A stretch of 19,779 nucleotides of DNA, from contig CAYJMF010000087.1 in NCBI GenBank assembly GCA_964370855.1, positions 1 through 19,779 of the forward strand, in the 5' to 3' direction. Source of the stretch: JAKLKS01 sp964370855 (GTDB lineage: Bacteria; Planctomycetota; JAJSAM01; JAKLKS01). Below the pieces are notes generated by a model. It was not told the origin of the DNA. It saw nothing but the letters and a program-made list of their open reading frames with translations, and made no database searches. Positions 14,114 to 19,779 of the stretch are shown here, one piece after another (the first letter of the stretch is position 1; every line of letters starts with the position of its first letter). A program made the translations under genes and the position numbers.

Positions 14114-16081
14114 CTACTTCATCCTCCGCACCGTCAGGATCGTCAGGTCGTCCCGCTGCATGGCGCCCTCGTGGAAGAGGTCCACCTCGTTCACGACCAT
14201 GTTCACGAAGGCCGTGGAGTTCATGGGCCCGAACTTGAGGACGAGGCCGTCGAGGCGCTGGTCCCCGAACTTCTCCTTCTTGGAGTTCCGCGCGCGGAAG
14301 AGGCCGTCGCTCACGAGGCAGAGCCGGTCCCGCGGCTGCAGGACGATCTCGACGTGGCCCGCGGAGGCGCCCGTACCGGGCCCGTTCAACCTCCGCACGG
14401 GGGGGCCGTCCACCTCGACCTTCTCGACGGACTTCGTCGCCGCGCGCCAGAGCGCCGGCGGGTTCACCTTGCCGGCCCGGGCGATCTCCACGCCGCCGGT
14501 CTCGGGATCGGCCACGAGGACCGTGGCGTGGATCTCCGCGTCCTCGGGGAGGCGGGGGCCGGCGGCGGCGCCGAGGGAGTCGAGGAGCAGGGACGCGGAG
14601 TCCGCCGCCGGGGCGAGGGCGCGGAAGTGGGCCTGCACCTGGGCCGCGGCGAAGGCCGCGGGGAGGCCGCGCAGCGAGGTCTCCACGAGGATGGCAGCGA
14701 CGCGGCCGCGGGCGGCCATGGAGTAGTCGAAGAAGTCCCCGGCGAGGTCCACGCAGGCCCTCGAGGTCCCCTCGATCTCCCATGCGGGGACCTTGAGGAG
14801 GGCCCCCGGCGCGAGGGCGGCGGAGACCGTCGCGCGGTGGTCCACGGCGGCGGGGGCGGCCGCCGCCGCCCTGGAGAGGGCCTCGTTCTCCCGGTCCTTG
14901 GCGGCCAGCGCCATGCGCGCGACGGCGCGGCCGATGGCGCCCACCTCGCCTCCGCCGGAGGGGGTGGCGTGGTGGTCGAAGTTGCCGCGGGAGAACTCCT
15001 CGGCGTCCTTCAGCACGCGGCGGAGCGGCGCGAGGATGACCAGGGAGAAGACGACGCCCAGCAGGCCGAGGGCGAGGACCGCCCCTCCGGCCAGGGCGGC
15101 GTTGCGGCCGGCGGCCTCCATCATCCCGTAGGCGGATTCCGCCGAGAGGGCCACGGCGGCGAAGCCCACCACGGGGAACTCGCCGGTGTCCGACATCTTC
15201 CCCCCGCGGATGGGGGCGAGGTAGACCCGGACGCGGACGTCGCCGCGGTCCGTCAGGCGGACGGGGCCGCCGACGAGGAGCTCCCCGGACTGCTCCATGG
15301 CGACGACGGGGACCCCCTTGCCGATGCCCGTGGGGCGGCGGCTCGTGTCGAAGAGGTCGGCCCCGACGAGCGTCCCGGAGAAGTCGAGGGACCGCATCCG
15401 CTCCAGGTTCCGGGTGCGGCGGATCTCGTCCTCCTTGCGGTCGTTGAGGAAGCCCGGGGTGAAGACCGTGCGGGCGGCCTCGATCTTCGCCTTCATGGCC
15501 TCCTTGGCCTCGCCGTCGGGGAGGAGGCGGAGCGCCATCTCCTCCTCGGCGATGACCTCCCTGACCCGGTCCCGCATCTCCTCGGCGGTGCCGTGCTTGG
15601 GCTGCCACCAGTCGAAGTCCCCGACGGCGAAGAGGCGGGCGGCGGCCTTTCCGGATTCGTCCACGACGTCGAGGGCCCCGGCCCCCGCGGAGCGGGAGAA
15701 GTACCAGGCGAAGAAGGCCGCGAGGCCGGAGAGGAGGACGGTGAGCATGGCGACCTGGAGGCCCGTGGACATTCCCGTGAAGGAGACCACCCGGTCCGCG
15801 GCGCGGCGGTGGTGGTCGCCGGCGGAGGGGGCGGCGGGGGCCGCGGCGGGAATGGGGACGGGGGCGGCGACGGGGGCGGCGACGGGCTGGACGACGGGCA
15901 CGACGACGGGCTTGAGAACGGGGGGGGACACGGGCTGGACGACGGGGGGGACCGTCGGGGGAACGACGGGCCTGACGACGGGGACCCCCTTCGGCGGCAC
16001 GACGGGCATCACCGTGGGCGGGACCACGGGCTGGACCGTGGGAGGCTTCTTCCCGGGCTTGCTGGCGTCGTCCGCGGCCAT
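14114..16081 (-). CDS. Membrane SpoIIE/PP2C-type serine phosphatase with HAMP domain
   Basis: A 655-aa protein. A Pro/Val-rich low-complexity N-terminus (residues 13-85, recurring PxVxPVVPP) precedes TM1 (about 106-128), a periplasmic sensor region (129-329), TM2 (about 330-351), a HAMP-like linker (352-405), and a SpoIIE-type phosphatase domain (about 415-655). Metal-site motifs seen are LAGDFFDY (D449, D452), LVSDGLFRARN (D592) and QRDDLTILTVR (D644, D645). The usual DxSGxG motif reads VETSLRG, with E467 in place of Asp, so activity may be altered. Such proteins dephosphorylate anti-anti-sigma factors in partner-switching pathways, but no STAS or anti-sigma gene is present here. GGGGAGG lies eight bases before ATG 16081. 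First gene of a three-gene operon. Confidence 0.88.
   Translation of the reverse strand: MAADDASKPGKKPPTVQPVVPPTVMPVVPPKGVPVVRPVVPPTVPPVVQPVSPPVLKPVVVPVVQPVAAPVAAPVPIPAAAPAAPSAGDHHRRAADRVVSFTGMSTGLQVAMLTVLLSGLAAFFAWYFSRSAGAGALDVVDESGKAAARLFAVGDFDWWQPKHGTAEEMRDRVREVIAEEEMALRLLPDGEAKEAMKAKIEAARTVFTPGFLNDRKEDEIRRTRNLERMRSLDFSGTLVGADLFDTSRRPTGIGKGVPVVAMEQSGELLVGGPVRLTDRGDVRVRVYLAPIRGGKMSDTGEFPVVGFAAVALSAESAYGMMEAAGRNAALAGGAVLALGLLGVVFSLVILAPLRRVLKDAEEFSRGNFDHHATPSGGGEVGAIGRAVARMALAAKDRENEALSRAAAAAPAAVDHRATVSAALAPGALLKVPAWEIEGTSRACVDLAGDFFDYSMAARGRVAAILVETSLRGLPAAFAAAQVQAHFRALAPAADSASLLLDSLGAAAGPRLPEDAEIHATVLVADPETGGVEIARAGKVNPPALWRAATKSVEKVEVDGPPVRRLNGPGTGASAGHVEIVLQPRDRLCLVSDGLFRARNSKKEKFGDQRLDGLVLKFGPMNSTAFVNMVVNEVDLFHEGAMQRDDLTILTVRRMK
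15830..16045 (-). repeat. Pro/Val-rich coding repeat in phosphatase N-terminus
   Basis: Residues 13-85 of the phosphatase are built from imperfect copies of a P-x-V-x-P-V-V-P-P pattern. On the DNA this appears as irregular repeats of GACGGG and GGGACGAC type on the plus strand. It is a tether of unknown role ahead of the first membrane helix. Confidence 0.7.
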
Positions 16082-16112
16082 GGCGCGTCCTCCCCGTGGT
16101 GCCGGAGGGGGC

Positions 16113-16118
16113 ATCCTA
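16113..16118 (-). promoter_or_regulatory. Possible -10 hexamer for the phosphatase operon
   Basis: On the minus strand TAGGAT lies 31 bases before ATG 16081, giving a short leader that would hold the GGGGAGG ribosome site. The surrounding nonamer GTAGGATGC also occurs upstream of rimO (19601-19609). No -35 is evident. Confidence 0.3.
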
Positions 16119-16200
16119 CCCGCTTCCCCCGCGGGGGCGCGACGGAGACCGGCCGCTGGTTCCGGCGGGGCGGGGGCACCGGGGCGGCAGGGTGCATCCG

Positions 16201-16227
16201 ATGTACACGTATGTACTTCCCATGTAC
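16201..16227. promoter_or_regulatory. Three helically phased ATGTAC repeats
   Basis: ATGTAC occurs at 16201, 16211 and 16222, that is at 10- and 11-base intervals, in an otherwise G+C-rich stretch between pgpA and the phosphatase gene. The third copy runs into the pgpA stop codon. One-turn spacing is what an operator for a multimeric regulator would show. It is about 120 bases upstream of the phosphatase start. No regulator can be named. Confidence 0.35.
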
Positions 16228-16703
16228 TAGGCGAGGGGGACGATCCTCCCCAGCGCCCACAGGGCGCCGGCGGCCCAGGCCCCCGCCGCGAGGTCGTCGA
16301 GGAGGATCCCCCAGCCCCCCGGGAGCCGCTCCAGGAACCGCGCCGGGGGCGGCTTCACGATGTCGAAGGCGCGGAACAGGAGGAACCCCCAGGCGGCCTG
16401 CATCGGGGTCGGGTCCGGCGTGAAGAGGAGCGTGAGGAGGACCCCCGCGACCTCGTCCATCACCACCGAGGAGGGGTCCTTCCTCCCCGCGGCGCGGGAG
16501 GCGGCGGGGCCGAGGATCACCGTGAGGACGCAGGCGCCGAGGAGCGCATGGAGGGTCCCCTGCCCGAAGGTGACGAGGGCGACGACCACGCCGGCCACGG
16601 TGCCGAAGGTCCCGGGCACGAGGGGCAGGAACCCGAGCCCGCCGACGGAAAGGACCCAGAGCGCGGCCCGGTCGCCGCGTGAAGTCCTCGCTCCGGCCGG
16701 CAC
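16227..16703 (-). CDS. pgpA: Phosphatidylglycerophosphatase A (PgpA)
   Basis: PgpA removes phosphate from phosphatidylglycerophosphate to give phosphatidylglycerol at the inner membrane. The 158-aa product has the family signature: GLGFLPLVPGTFGT near the N-terminus, DPSSVVMDEVAG, FRAFDIVKPPPARFLERLPGG, and GILLDDLAAGAWA, with several hydrophobic helices. Length matches the family. I chose GTG 16703, which lies just outside the repeat cluster. The same frame stays open through the repeats to an ATG at 16877, but that would add 58 residues of repeat-derived peptide, which the family lacks. No good ribosome site precedes the GTG, so the start is uncertain. The repeats occupy its promoter region. 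Confidence 0.88.
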   Translation of the reverse strand: MPAGARTSRGDRAALWVLSVGGLGFLPLVPGTFGTVAGVVVALVTFGQGTLHALLGACVLTVILGPAASRAAGRKDPSSVVMDEVAGVLLTLLFTPDPTPMQAAWGFLLFRAFDIVKPPPARFLERLPGGWGILLDDLAAGAWAAGALWALGRIVPLA

Positions 16704-16710
16704 CTGTCGC

Positions 16711-16937
16711 GGAATAGGGGACGTCCTCCACTTTTCTACTTTTCTGTGGATAACTCGCGGAAACGGGGACGCACCCAACTTTCCAACTTTTCGGTGGATA
16801 ACTCGCGGAAACGGGGACGCACCCAACTTTCCAACTTTTCGGTGGATGAACCTCCTCGCCCGGGCGAGGAGGTTCATCCACCGAAAAGTTGGAAAGTTGG
16901 GTGCGTCCCCGTTTCCGTGGGTGCGTCCCCGTTTCCG
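16711..16937. repeat. Family A palindromic repeat cluster upstream of pgpA
   Basis: Unit U1 (16711-16758) and U2 (16759-16806) are 48-base direct repeats, about 81% identical by my count (9 differences). They begin GGAAnnGGGGACG and end GGATAACTCGC. U3 (16807-16916) starts with the same sequence but continues into a perfect, loopless 110-base palindrome centred at 16861/16862 (CCC|GGG). The final 20 bases of that palindrome plus one base are then duplicated (16918-16937). The layout suggests repeated mobilisation or slippage of one palindromic element. In type it matches REP/REPIN sequences moved by RAYT tyrosine transposases. No such gene is in the window, so that link is inference. Confidence 0.92.
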
Positions 16938-16984
16938 CCCTGCTCCCGATCATCGGCACGATCCTTGATTAGGGAGGGGGGTCC

Positions 16985-17060
16985 GGAGGCCGGTGCCTCC
17001 CGACGAACCAGGAAGCCCCCGCTCGTCCGCCGGCAGGGATGGGGGAGCGGGGCACGTCGG
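16985..17060 (+). ncRNA. Structured 5' leader of the EEP-family gene
   Basis: Two stacked elements are visible. The first is hairpin GGAGGC-CGGT-GCCTCC (16985-17000). The second is a longer stem with CCGACG (17000-17005) pairing CGTCGG (17055-17060) and, inside it, GCCCCCGCTC (17015-17024) pairing GAGCGGGGC (17045-17053) with one bulged C. The structure ends just before the AAGGGG ribosome site and ATG 17074. It could be a cis-regulatory RNA, or a terminal hairpin left by a mobile element: AGGAAGCCCCCGC resembles ends I recall from IS200/IS605-type elements. I cannot match it to a known riboswitch. Confidence 0.35.
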
Positions 17061-17073
17061 AAAGGGGTGGAAC

Positions 17074-18141
17074 ATGCTGTCGATGCGCACGGCCGCTCTG
17101 GCTCTCGCCTTTTCGGGACTCGTGGTGTCCTCTCCCGTGAACGGTTCCTTCGCCGCGGAGCCGGGGGAACCCGTCGCGGTCCGCACGATGTACTGGAACC
17201 TCTACCTCGGCGCCCCCCTGGAGCCGGTCATCGTGGCCGCGATGCAGGCGCCGGAGACGCTGCCCGCGGCCGTCGGCACGGCCTGGGCGCAGGTCCAGGG
17301 GACGGACTTCCCCGCGCGGGTGAAGCTCATCGTGGACCAGATCGAGGCCGCGGACCCGGACATCGTCGGCATCGGGGAGGCCGCCCTCTGGCGCCTGCAG
17401 GACCCCGCCGACTCCCTGTCGGAGAATCCGAAGCCGGCGAAGGTCGCGGCCTACGACTTCCTCAAGCTCCTCGTGAAGGAGCTGAAGTCGAGGAAGCTCC
17501 GCTACAGGGTCGCGGTCTTCGAGACGGGGATGGACATCGAGATGCCGGGGCTCGTGGGCGAGGGCCTCGTCGACGTCCGGTACACCGACCGGGACGCGAT
17601 CCTCGTGAAGAAGGGGACGAAGGCGTCGAAGAAGCGTTCCGGCGTCTTCGAGACGAACCTGCCCCTCGGGTTCACGGACTCCATCCGGACCTGGACCTCC
17701 GTCGAGGCGAAGAAGGGGAAGGCGCGCTTCCGCTTCGTGGCGACCCACCTCGAGGACGGGTACGAGGAGGTGCAGCAGGGGCAGGCGGCGGAGCTGCTCG
17801 CCGGCCCGGCGCTTTCCGACTCCCCCGTCGTGCTGGCCGGCGACTTCAACTCCGACCCCGATCGCGGCTACGCCCCGGCGGTCCACGCGCAGATCCTCGA
17901 CGGGGGCTTCACCGACGCGTGGGACACGGTCCACCCCGCGGACCCCGGCCTGACCTGGGGGCACGCGCCGGACCTCTCCAACACCGGTGACACGTTCACC
18001 CTCCGGCTCGACCACGTCTACCTGTCCGGGGACGTCACGGCGGTGCAGGCGTGGCTCGTGGGAGAGGATCCCGTGGACCGCGGCGGCGGCCTCTGGCCGT
18101 CGGACCACGCCGGCCTGGTGGTGGAGGTGTCGATCCCGTAG
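17074..18141 (+). CDS. Secreted endonuclease/exonuclease/phosphatase (EEP)-family hydrolase
   Basis: A 355-aa protein with a signal peptide (MLSMRTAALALAFSGLVVSS, cleavage near residue 27) and a metal-dependent EEP (DNase I-like) domain. Catalytic-type residues are N42 in MYWNLYLG, E102 in GIGEAALW, H225 in ATHLED, D257 and N259 in LAGDFNSDP, D313 in RLDHVYLSG, and D344-H345 in SDHAGL. All conserved positions are present, so it should be an active phosphodiester or phosphomonoester hydrolase outside the cytoplasm. Nuclease, sphingomyelinase-like or inositol phosphatase activity cannot be distinguished. AAGGGG six bases upstream supports ATG 17074. The TAG stop overlaps the first base of a palindromic repeat. 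Confidence 0.87.
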   Translation: MLSMRTAALALAFSGLVVSSPVNGSFAAEPGEPVAVRTMYWNLYLGAPLEPVIVAAMQAPETLPAAVGTAWAQVQGTDFPARVKLIVDQIEAADPDIVGIGEAALWRLQDPADSLSENPKPAKVAAYDFLKLLVKELKSRKLRYRVAVFETGMDIEMPGLVGEGLVDVRYTDRDAILVKKGTKASKKRSGVFETNLPLGFTDSIRTWTSVEAKKGKARFRFVATHLEDGYEEVQQGQAAELLAGPALSDSPVVLAGDFNSDPDRGYAPAVHAQILDGGFTDAWDTVHPADPGLTWGHAPDLSNTGDTFTLRLDHVYLSGDVTAVQAWLVGEDPVDRGGGLWPSDHAGLVVEVSIP

Positions 18142-18251
18142 GAAAAGGGGACGCACCCAACTTTCCAACTTTTCGGTGGATGACCGTCCTCGCCCGGGCG
18201 AGGACGGTCATCCACCGAAAAGTTGGAAAGTTGGGTGCGTCCCCTATTTCC
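18141..18251. repeat. Family A palindromic repeat between convergent genes
   Basis: A 111-base near-perfect palindrome centred at 18195/18196 (CCC|GGG). It has the same outer sequence as the 16807-16916 element (GGGGACGCACCC, CTTTCCAACTTTTCGGTGGAT), but its inner stem reads GACCGTCCTCGCCC instead of GAACCTCCTCGCCC. The two arms differ only by one base indel near the ends (GGAAAAGGGG versus GGAAATAGGGG). It overlaps the EEP stop by one base and encodes the rimO TAG stop with its preceding Lys codon. As RNA it would be a strong hairpin in either direction and probably serves as the shared transcription end. Confidence 0.93.
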
Positions 18252-19590
18252 ACTCGGCTTCGAGGTCGTAGCCGCGGGCGGCGGTGATGCGGGCGGGGGC
18301 GATGGTGCCGGCGACGAGGCCCTCGCGGTCGGGGAGGCGCACGGTGCCGTCGATGGAGGGGGCGTCCCACGCGGTCCTCCCGTGCCAGCGGCCCCCGGCG
18401 GCCCGGGACTCGGCGATGCACTCGACCACGGCCCCGGACTTCGCCAGGGAGGCGTTCCTCTCGAAGACGACCTTCTGCTGCGCCTCCATGACGAGGCGGC
18501 GGCGCCGGTTCTGCTCCTTCTTCGGGATCTGCCCCTCCATGAGCCCCATGGGGGTGTCCTCCTCGCGGGAGTAGGTGAAGGCCCCGAGGTGGTGGAAGCG
18601 GAAGTCGCGGACGAACCGGACGAGCTCGTCCACCTCCTCCTTCGTCTCCCCCGGGCTGCCCACGATGAAGGTCGTGCGCAGGGCGAGGCCGGGGACCATC
18701 GTCCGCATCCGCTCCAGCAGCTCCCGGGTCTTCGGCCCCCCGAGGGGCCGCATCATCCGCTTGAGGGCGCCGTCGGCCACGTGCTGGACGGGCATGTCGA
18801 TGTAGGGCACGACCTTCCCGCACTCGTTGAAGGCGTGGAGGAGGTCGTCCTTCACGTAGGCCGGGTAGGCGTACATGAGCCGGATCCAGCGCAGTCCGTC
18901 CACCCGGTCCAGGGCGCGGAGGAGGTTCCCGAGGAGGAACTTCTTCTCGACGTCGTAGCCGTAGAAGGTCGTGTCCTGCCCGATGAGGACGACCTCGCGC
19001 ACCCCCTCGCCGGCGAGGCGGGCGACCTCCTCCACGATCTCCGCCATGGGACGGGAGACGTGGCGCCCGCGGATCTTCGGGATGGTGCAGAAGGAGCAGG
19101 GGTTGTCGCAGCCCTCGCTCACCTTCACGTAGGCCATGTGGGGGGGCGAGAGGGGCACCCGGTCCACGGTGGCGACGTCCGTCGTGTAGTCGGCCCCCGC
19201 CGGGGTCGTCTCCCCGAGGATCTCCCGGCAGAGGACGGCCAGCCGCGGGTAGTCCTTGAAGGGGACGAAGGCATCCACCTCGGGCAGCTCCCGCCGCAGC
19301 TCCTCGGCGAAGCGCTCCACGAGGCAGCCCGCCACCACGACCCCGCGGAGGGTCCCCTCCTCCTTGAGCCGCACCATCTCGAGGATGGTGGCGATGGACT
19401 CCTCCTTGGCGGGGTCGATGAAGCCGCAGGTCGTCACCACCGCGATGTCGGAGTCGGCGGGGTCCGGCGCGATGATCAGCCCCCCCGTCGCCAGGGTGCC
19501 GAGGGCCTTCTCGCTGTCCACGAGGTTCTTGGGACAGCCGAGGCTGATCATGGAGACGCGGAGCGGGCGGGGTGGAGGGGGGCTCTTCAT
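18244..19590 (-). CDS. rimO: Ribosomal protein uS12 methylthiotransferase RimO
   Basis: RimO adds a methylthio group to a conserved aspartate of ribosomal protein S12 in the cytoplasm, using SAM and two [4Fe-4S] clusters. The 448-aa product has the N-terminal cluster cysteines C19 (SLGCPKNLVDSE), C55 (VTTCGFI) and C89 (VAGCLVERF). The radical-SAM motif is C161, C165 and C168 (EGCDNPCSFCTIPKIRGRH). A C-terminal TRAM-like domain ends at about 440. SLGCPKNLVDSE distinguishes RimO from MiaB. ATG 19590 is accepted; GGGGAT about six bases upstream is a weak ribosome site. The last residues (WK) and the TAG lie inside the palindromic repeat, so the repeat forms the gene's end. Confidence 0.95.
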   Translation of the reverse strand: MKSPPPPRPLRVSMISLGCPKNLVDSEKALGTLATGGLIIAPDPADSDIAVVTTCGFIDPAKEESIATILEMVRLKEEGTLRGVVVAGCLVERFAEELRRELPEVDAFVPFKDYPRLAVLCREILGETTPAGADYTTDVATVDRVPLSPPHMAYVKVSEGCDNPCSFCTIPKIRGRHVSRPMAEIVEEVARLAGEGVREVVLIGQDTTFYGYDVEKKFLLGNLLRALDRVDGLRWIRLMYAYPAYVKDDLLHAFNECGKVVPYIDMPVQHVADGALKRMMRPLGGPKTRELLERMRTMVPGLALRTTFIVGSPGETKEEVDELVRFVRDFRFHHLGAFTYSREEDTPMGLMEGQIPKKEQNRRRRLVMEAQQKVVFERNASLAKSGAVVECIAESRAAGGRWHGRTAWDAPSIDGTVRLPDREGLVAGTIAPARITAARGYDLEAEWK

Positions 19591-19602
19591 GGCGATCCCC
19601 GC

Positions 19603-19608
19603 ATCCTA
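19603..19608 (-). promoter_or_regulatory. Possible -10 hexamer for rimO
   Basis: TAGGAT on the minus strand, 12 bases before ATG 19590, would give a very short leader. The nonamer GTAGGATGC is shared with the phosphatase upstream region. The intergenic stretch 19610-19725 is G-rich and shows nothing else I can support. Confidence 0.3.
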
Positions 19609-19725
19609 CGGGAGGGGGGGCGGGGGGCGGCGGAATCGGGGAACGGGTATGGGAGGGGAGGGGGGACGGCGGGCCTCCTCCAGAGTCCCGGTGGTTCCAG
19701 GCATGAACCAGGATCGGTGAACGCC

Positions 19726-19779
19726 GGGGGGGGGGGGGGGGGGGGGGGGGGGCGGGGGGGGGGGGGGGGGGGGGGGGGG
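19726..19779. other. Terminal poly-G tract, probable sequencing artefact
   Basis: 53 of the last 54 bases are G, broken only by a C at 19753. No biological element explains a run of this kind ending exactly at the sequence edge. It matches the no-signal poly-G artefact of two-colour short-read chemistry that was carried into an assembly. Treat the bases as unreliable. Confidence 0.85.

Noticed and set aside
16126..16137. CCCCCGCGGGGG palindrome upstream of the phosphatase as an operator
   Set aside because: A perfect 12-base palindrome, but such runs are expected by chance in sequence this G+C-rich.
14171..16423. Plus-strand frames antisense to the phosphatase, including a Thr/Gly repeat peptide
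   Set aside because: These are the reverse reading of the Pro/Val-rich repeat and of the phosphatase. The minus-strand frame has the domains.
16711..16937. Repeat cluster as a CRISPR array
   Set aside because: Units are directly adjacent without unique spacers and the last is a palindrome; no cas genes are present.
16746..17990. Plus-strand frame running from the repeats into the EEP gene in another phase
   Set aside because: Arg/Gly-rich shadow. The EEP domain with all its catalytic residues is in the frame starting at 17074.

Overview
This is a chromosomal window of very high G+C content. Coding strands use mostly G or C at third codon positions. It carries thirteen protein-coding genes on both strands, packed closely, with no rRNA, tRNA, CRISPR array, transposase or phage gene that I can see. 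The mix of genes suggests a Gram-negative-type, deep-branching, high-GC bacterium. It includes secreted HEAT-repeat and DUF1570-like proteins, a SpoIIE-type phosphatase with a Pro/Val-rich leader, and bacterial selA. Planctomycetota is my best guess, by gene style only and not by a marker. The last ~54 bases are almost pure G and look like a sequencing or assembly artefact at a contig end.

Layout. (1) 1-4107, plus strand: glnD (nitrogen sensor uridylyltransferase, 5' end at or beyond the window edge), a long palindromic repeat that holds the glnD stop codon, then selA (selenocysteine synthase) translationally coupled to a 78-aa two-helix membrane protein. (2) 8747-4135, minus strand: a three-gene operon of exported proteins. 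These are a protein that looks like a metallopeptidase with its zinc ligands lost, an intact HExxH gluzincin-like protein with TPRs, and a HEAT-repeat protein. (3) 8934-9545: a flavin-reductase-family protein, facing (3') a 611-aa unknown polytopic membrane protein (11381-9546, minus). (4) 11445-12839: a membrane-anchored protein with carboxypeptidase-regulatory-like beta domains. (5) 16081-12874, minus strand: a coupled trio of a membrane SpoIIE/PP2C phosphatase with HAMP, a MazG-like NTP pyrophosphohydrolase with a Cys-rich tail, and an exported thioredoxin-fold/TPR protein that starts at TTG. (6) pgpA (16703-16227, minus), a cluster of palindromic repeats, a secreted endonuclease/exonuclease/phosphatase-family enzyme (17074-18141), another copy of the palindrome, and rimO (19590-18244, minus).

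The most unusual material is between the genes. Two families of long, near-perfect palindromes of about 110-120 bp are present. Family A sits at 16711-16937 and 18141-18251. Family B sits at 2315-2434. They resemble REPIN/RAYT-type mobile palindromes, share a central CCCGGGCGAGG and an outer GGGACG, and form the ends of neighbouring genes. Family B carries a ladder of stop codons that closes all six reading frames. The two family A palindromes differ in their central stem only by paired, compensating changes. A second pattern is a TANNNT hexamer exactly six bases before the start codon of four genes, which suggests leaderless transcription in this organism.
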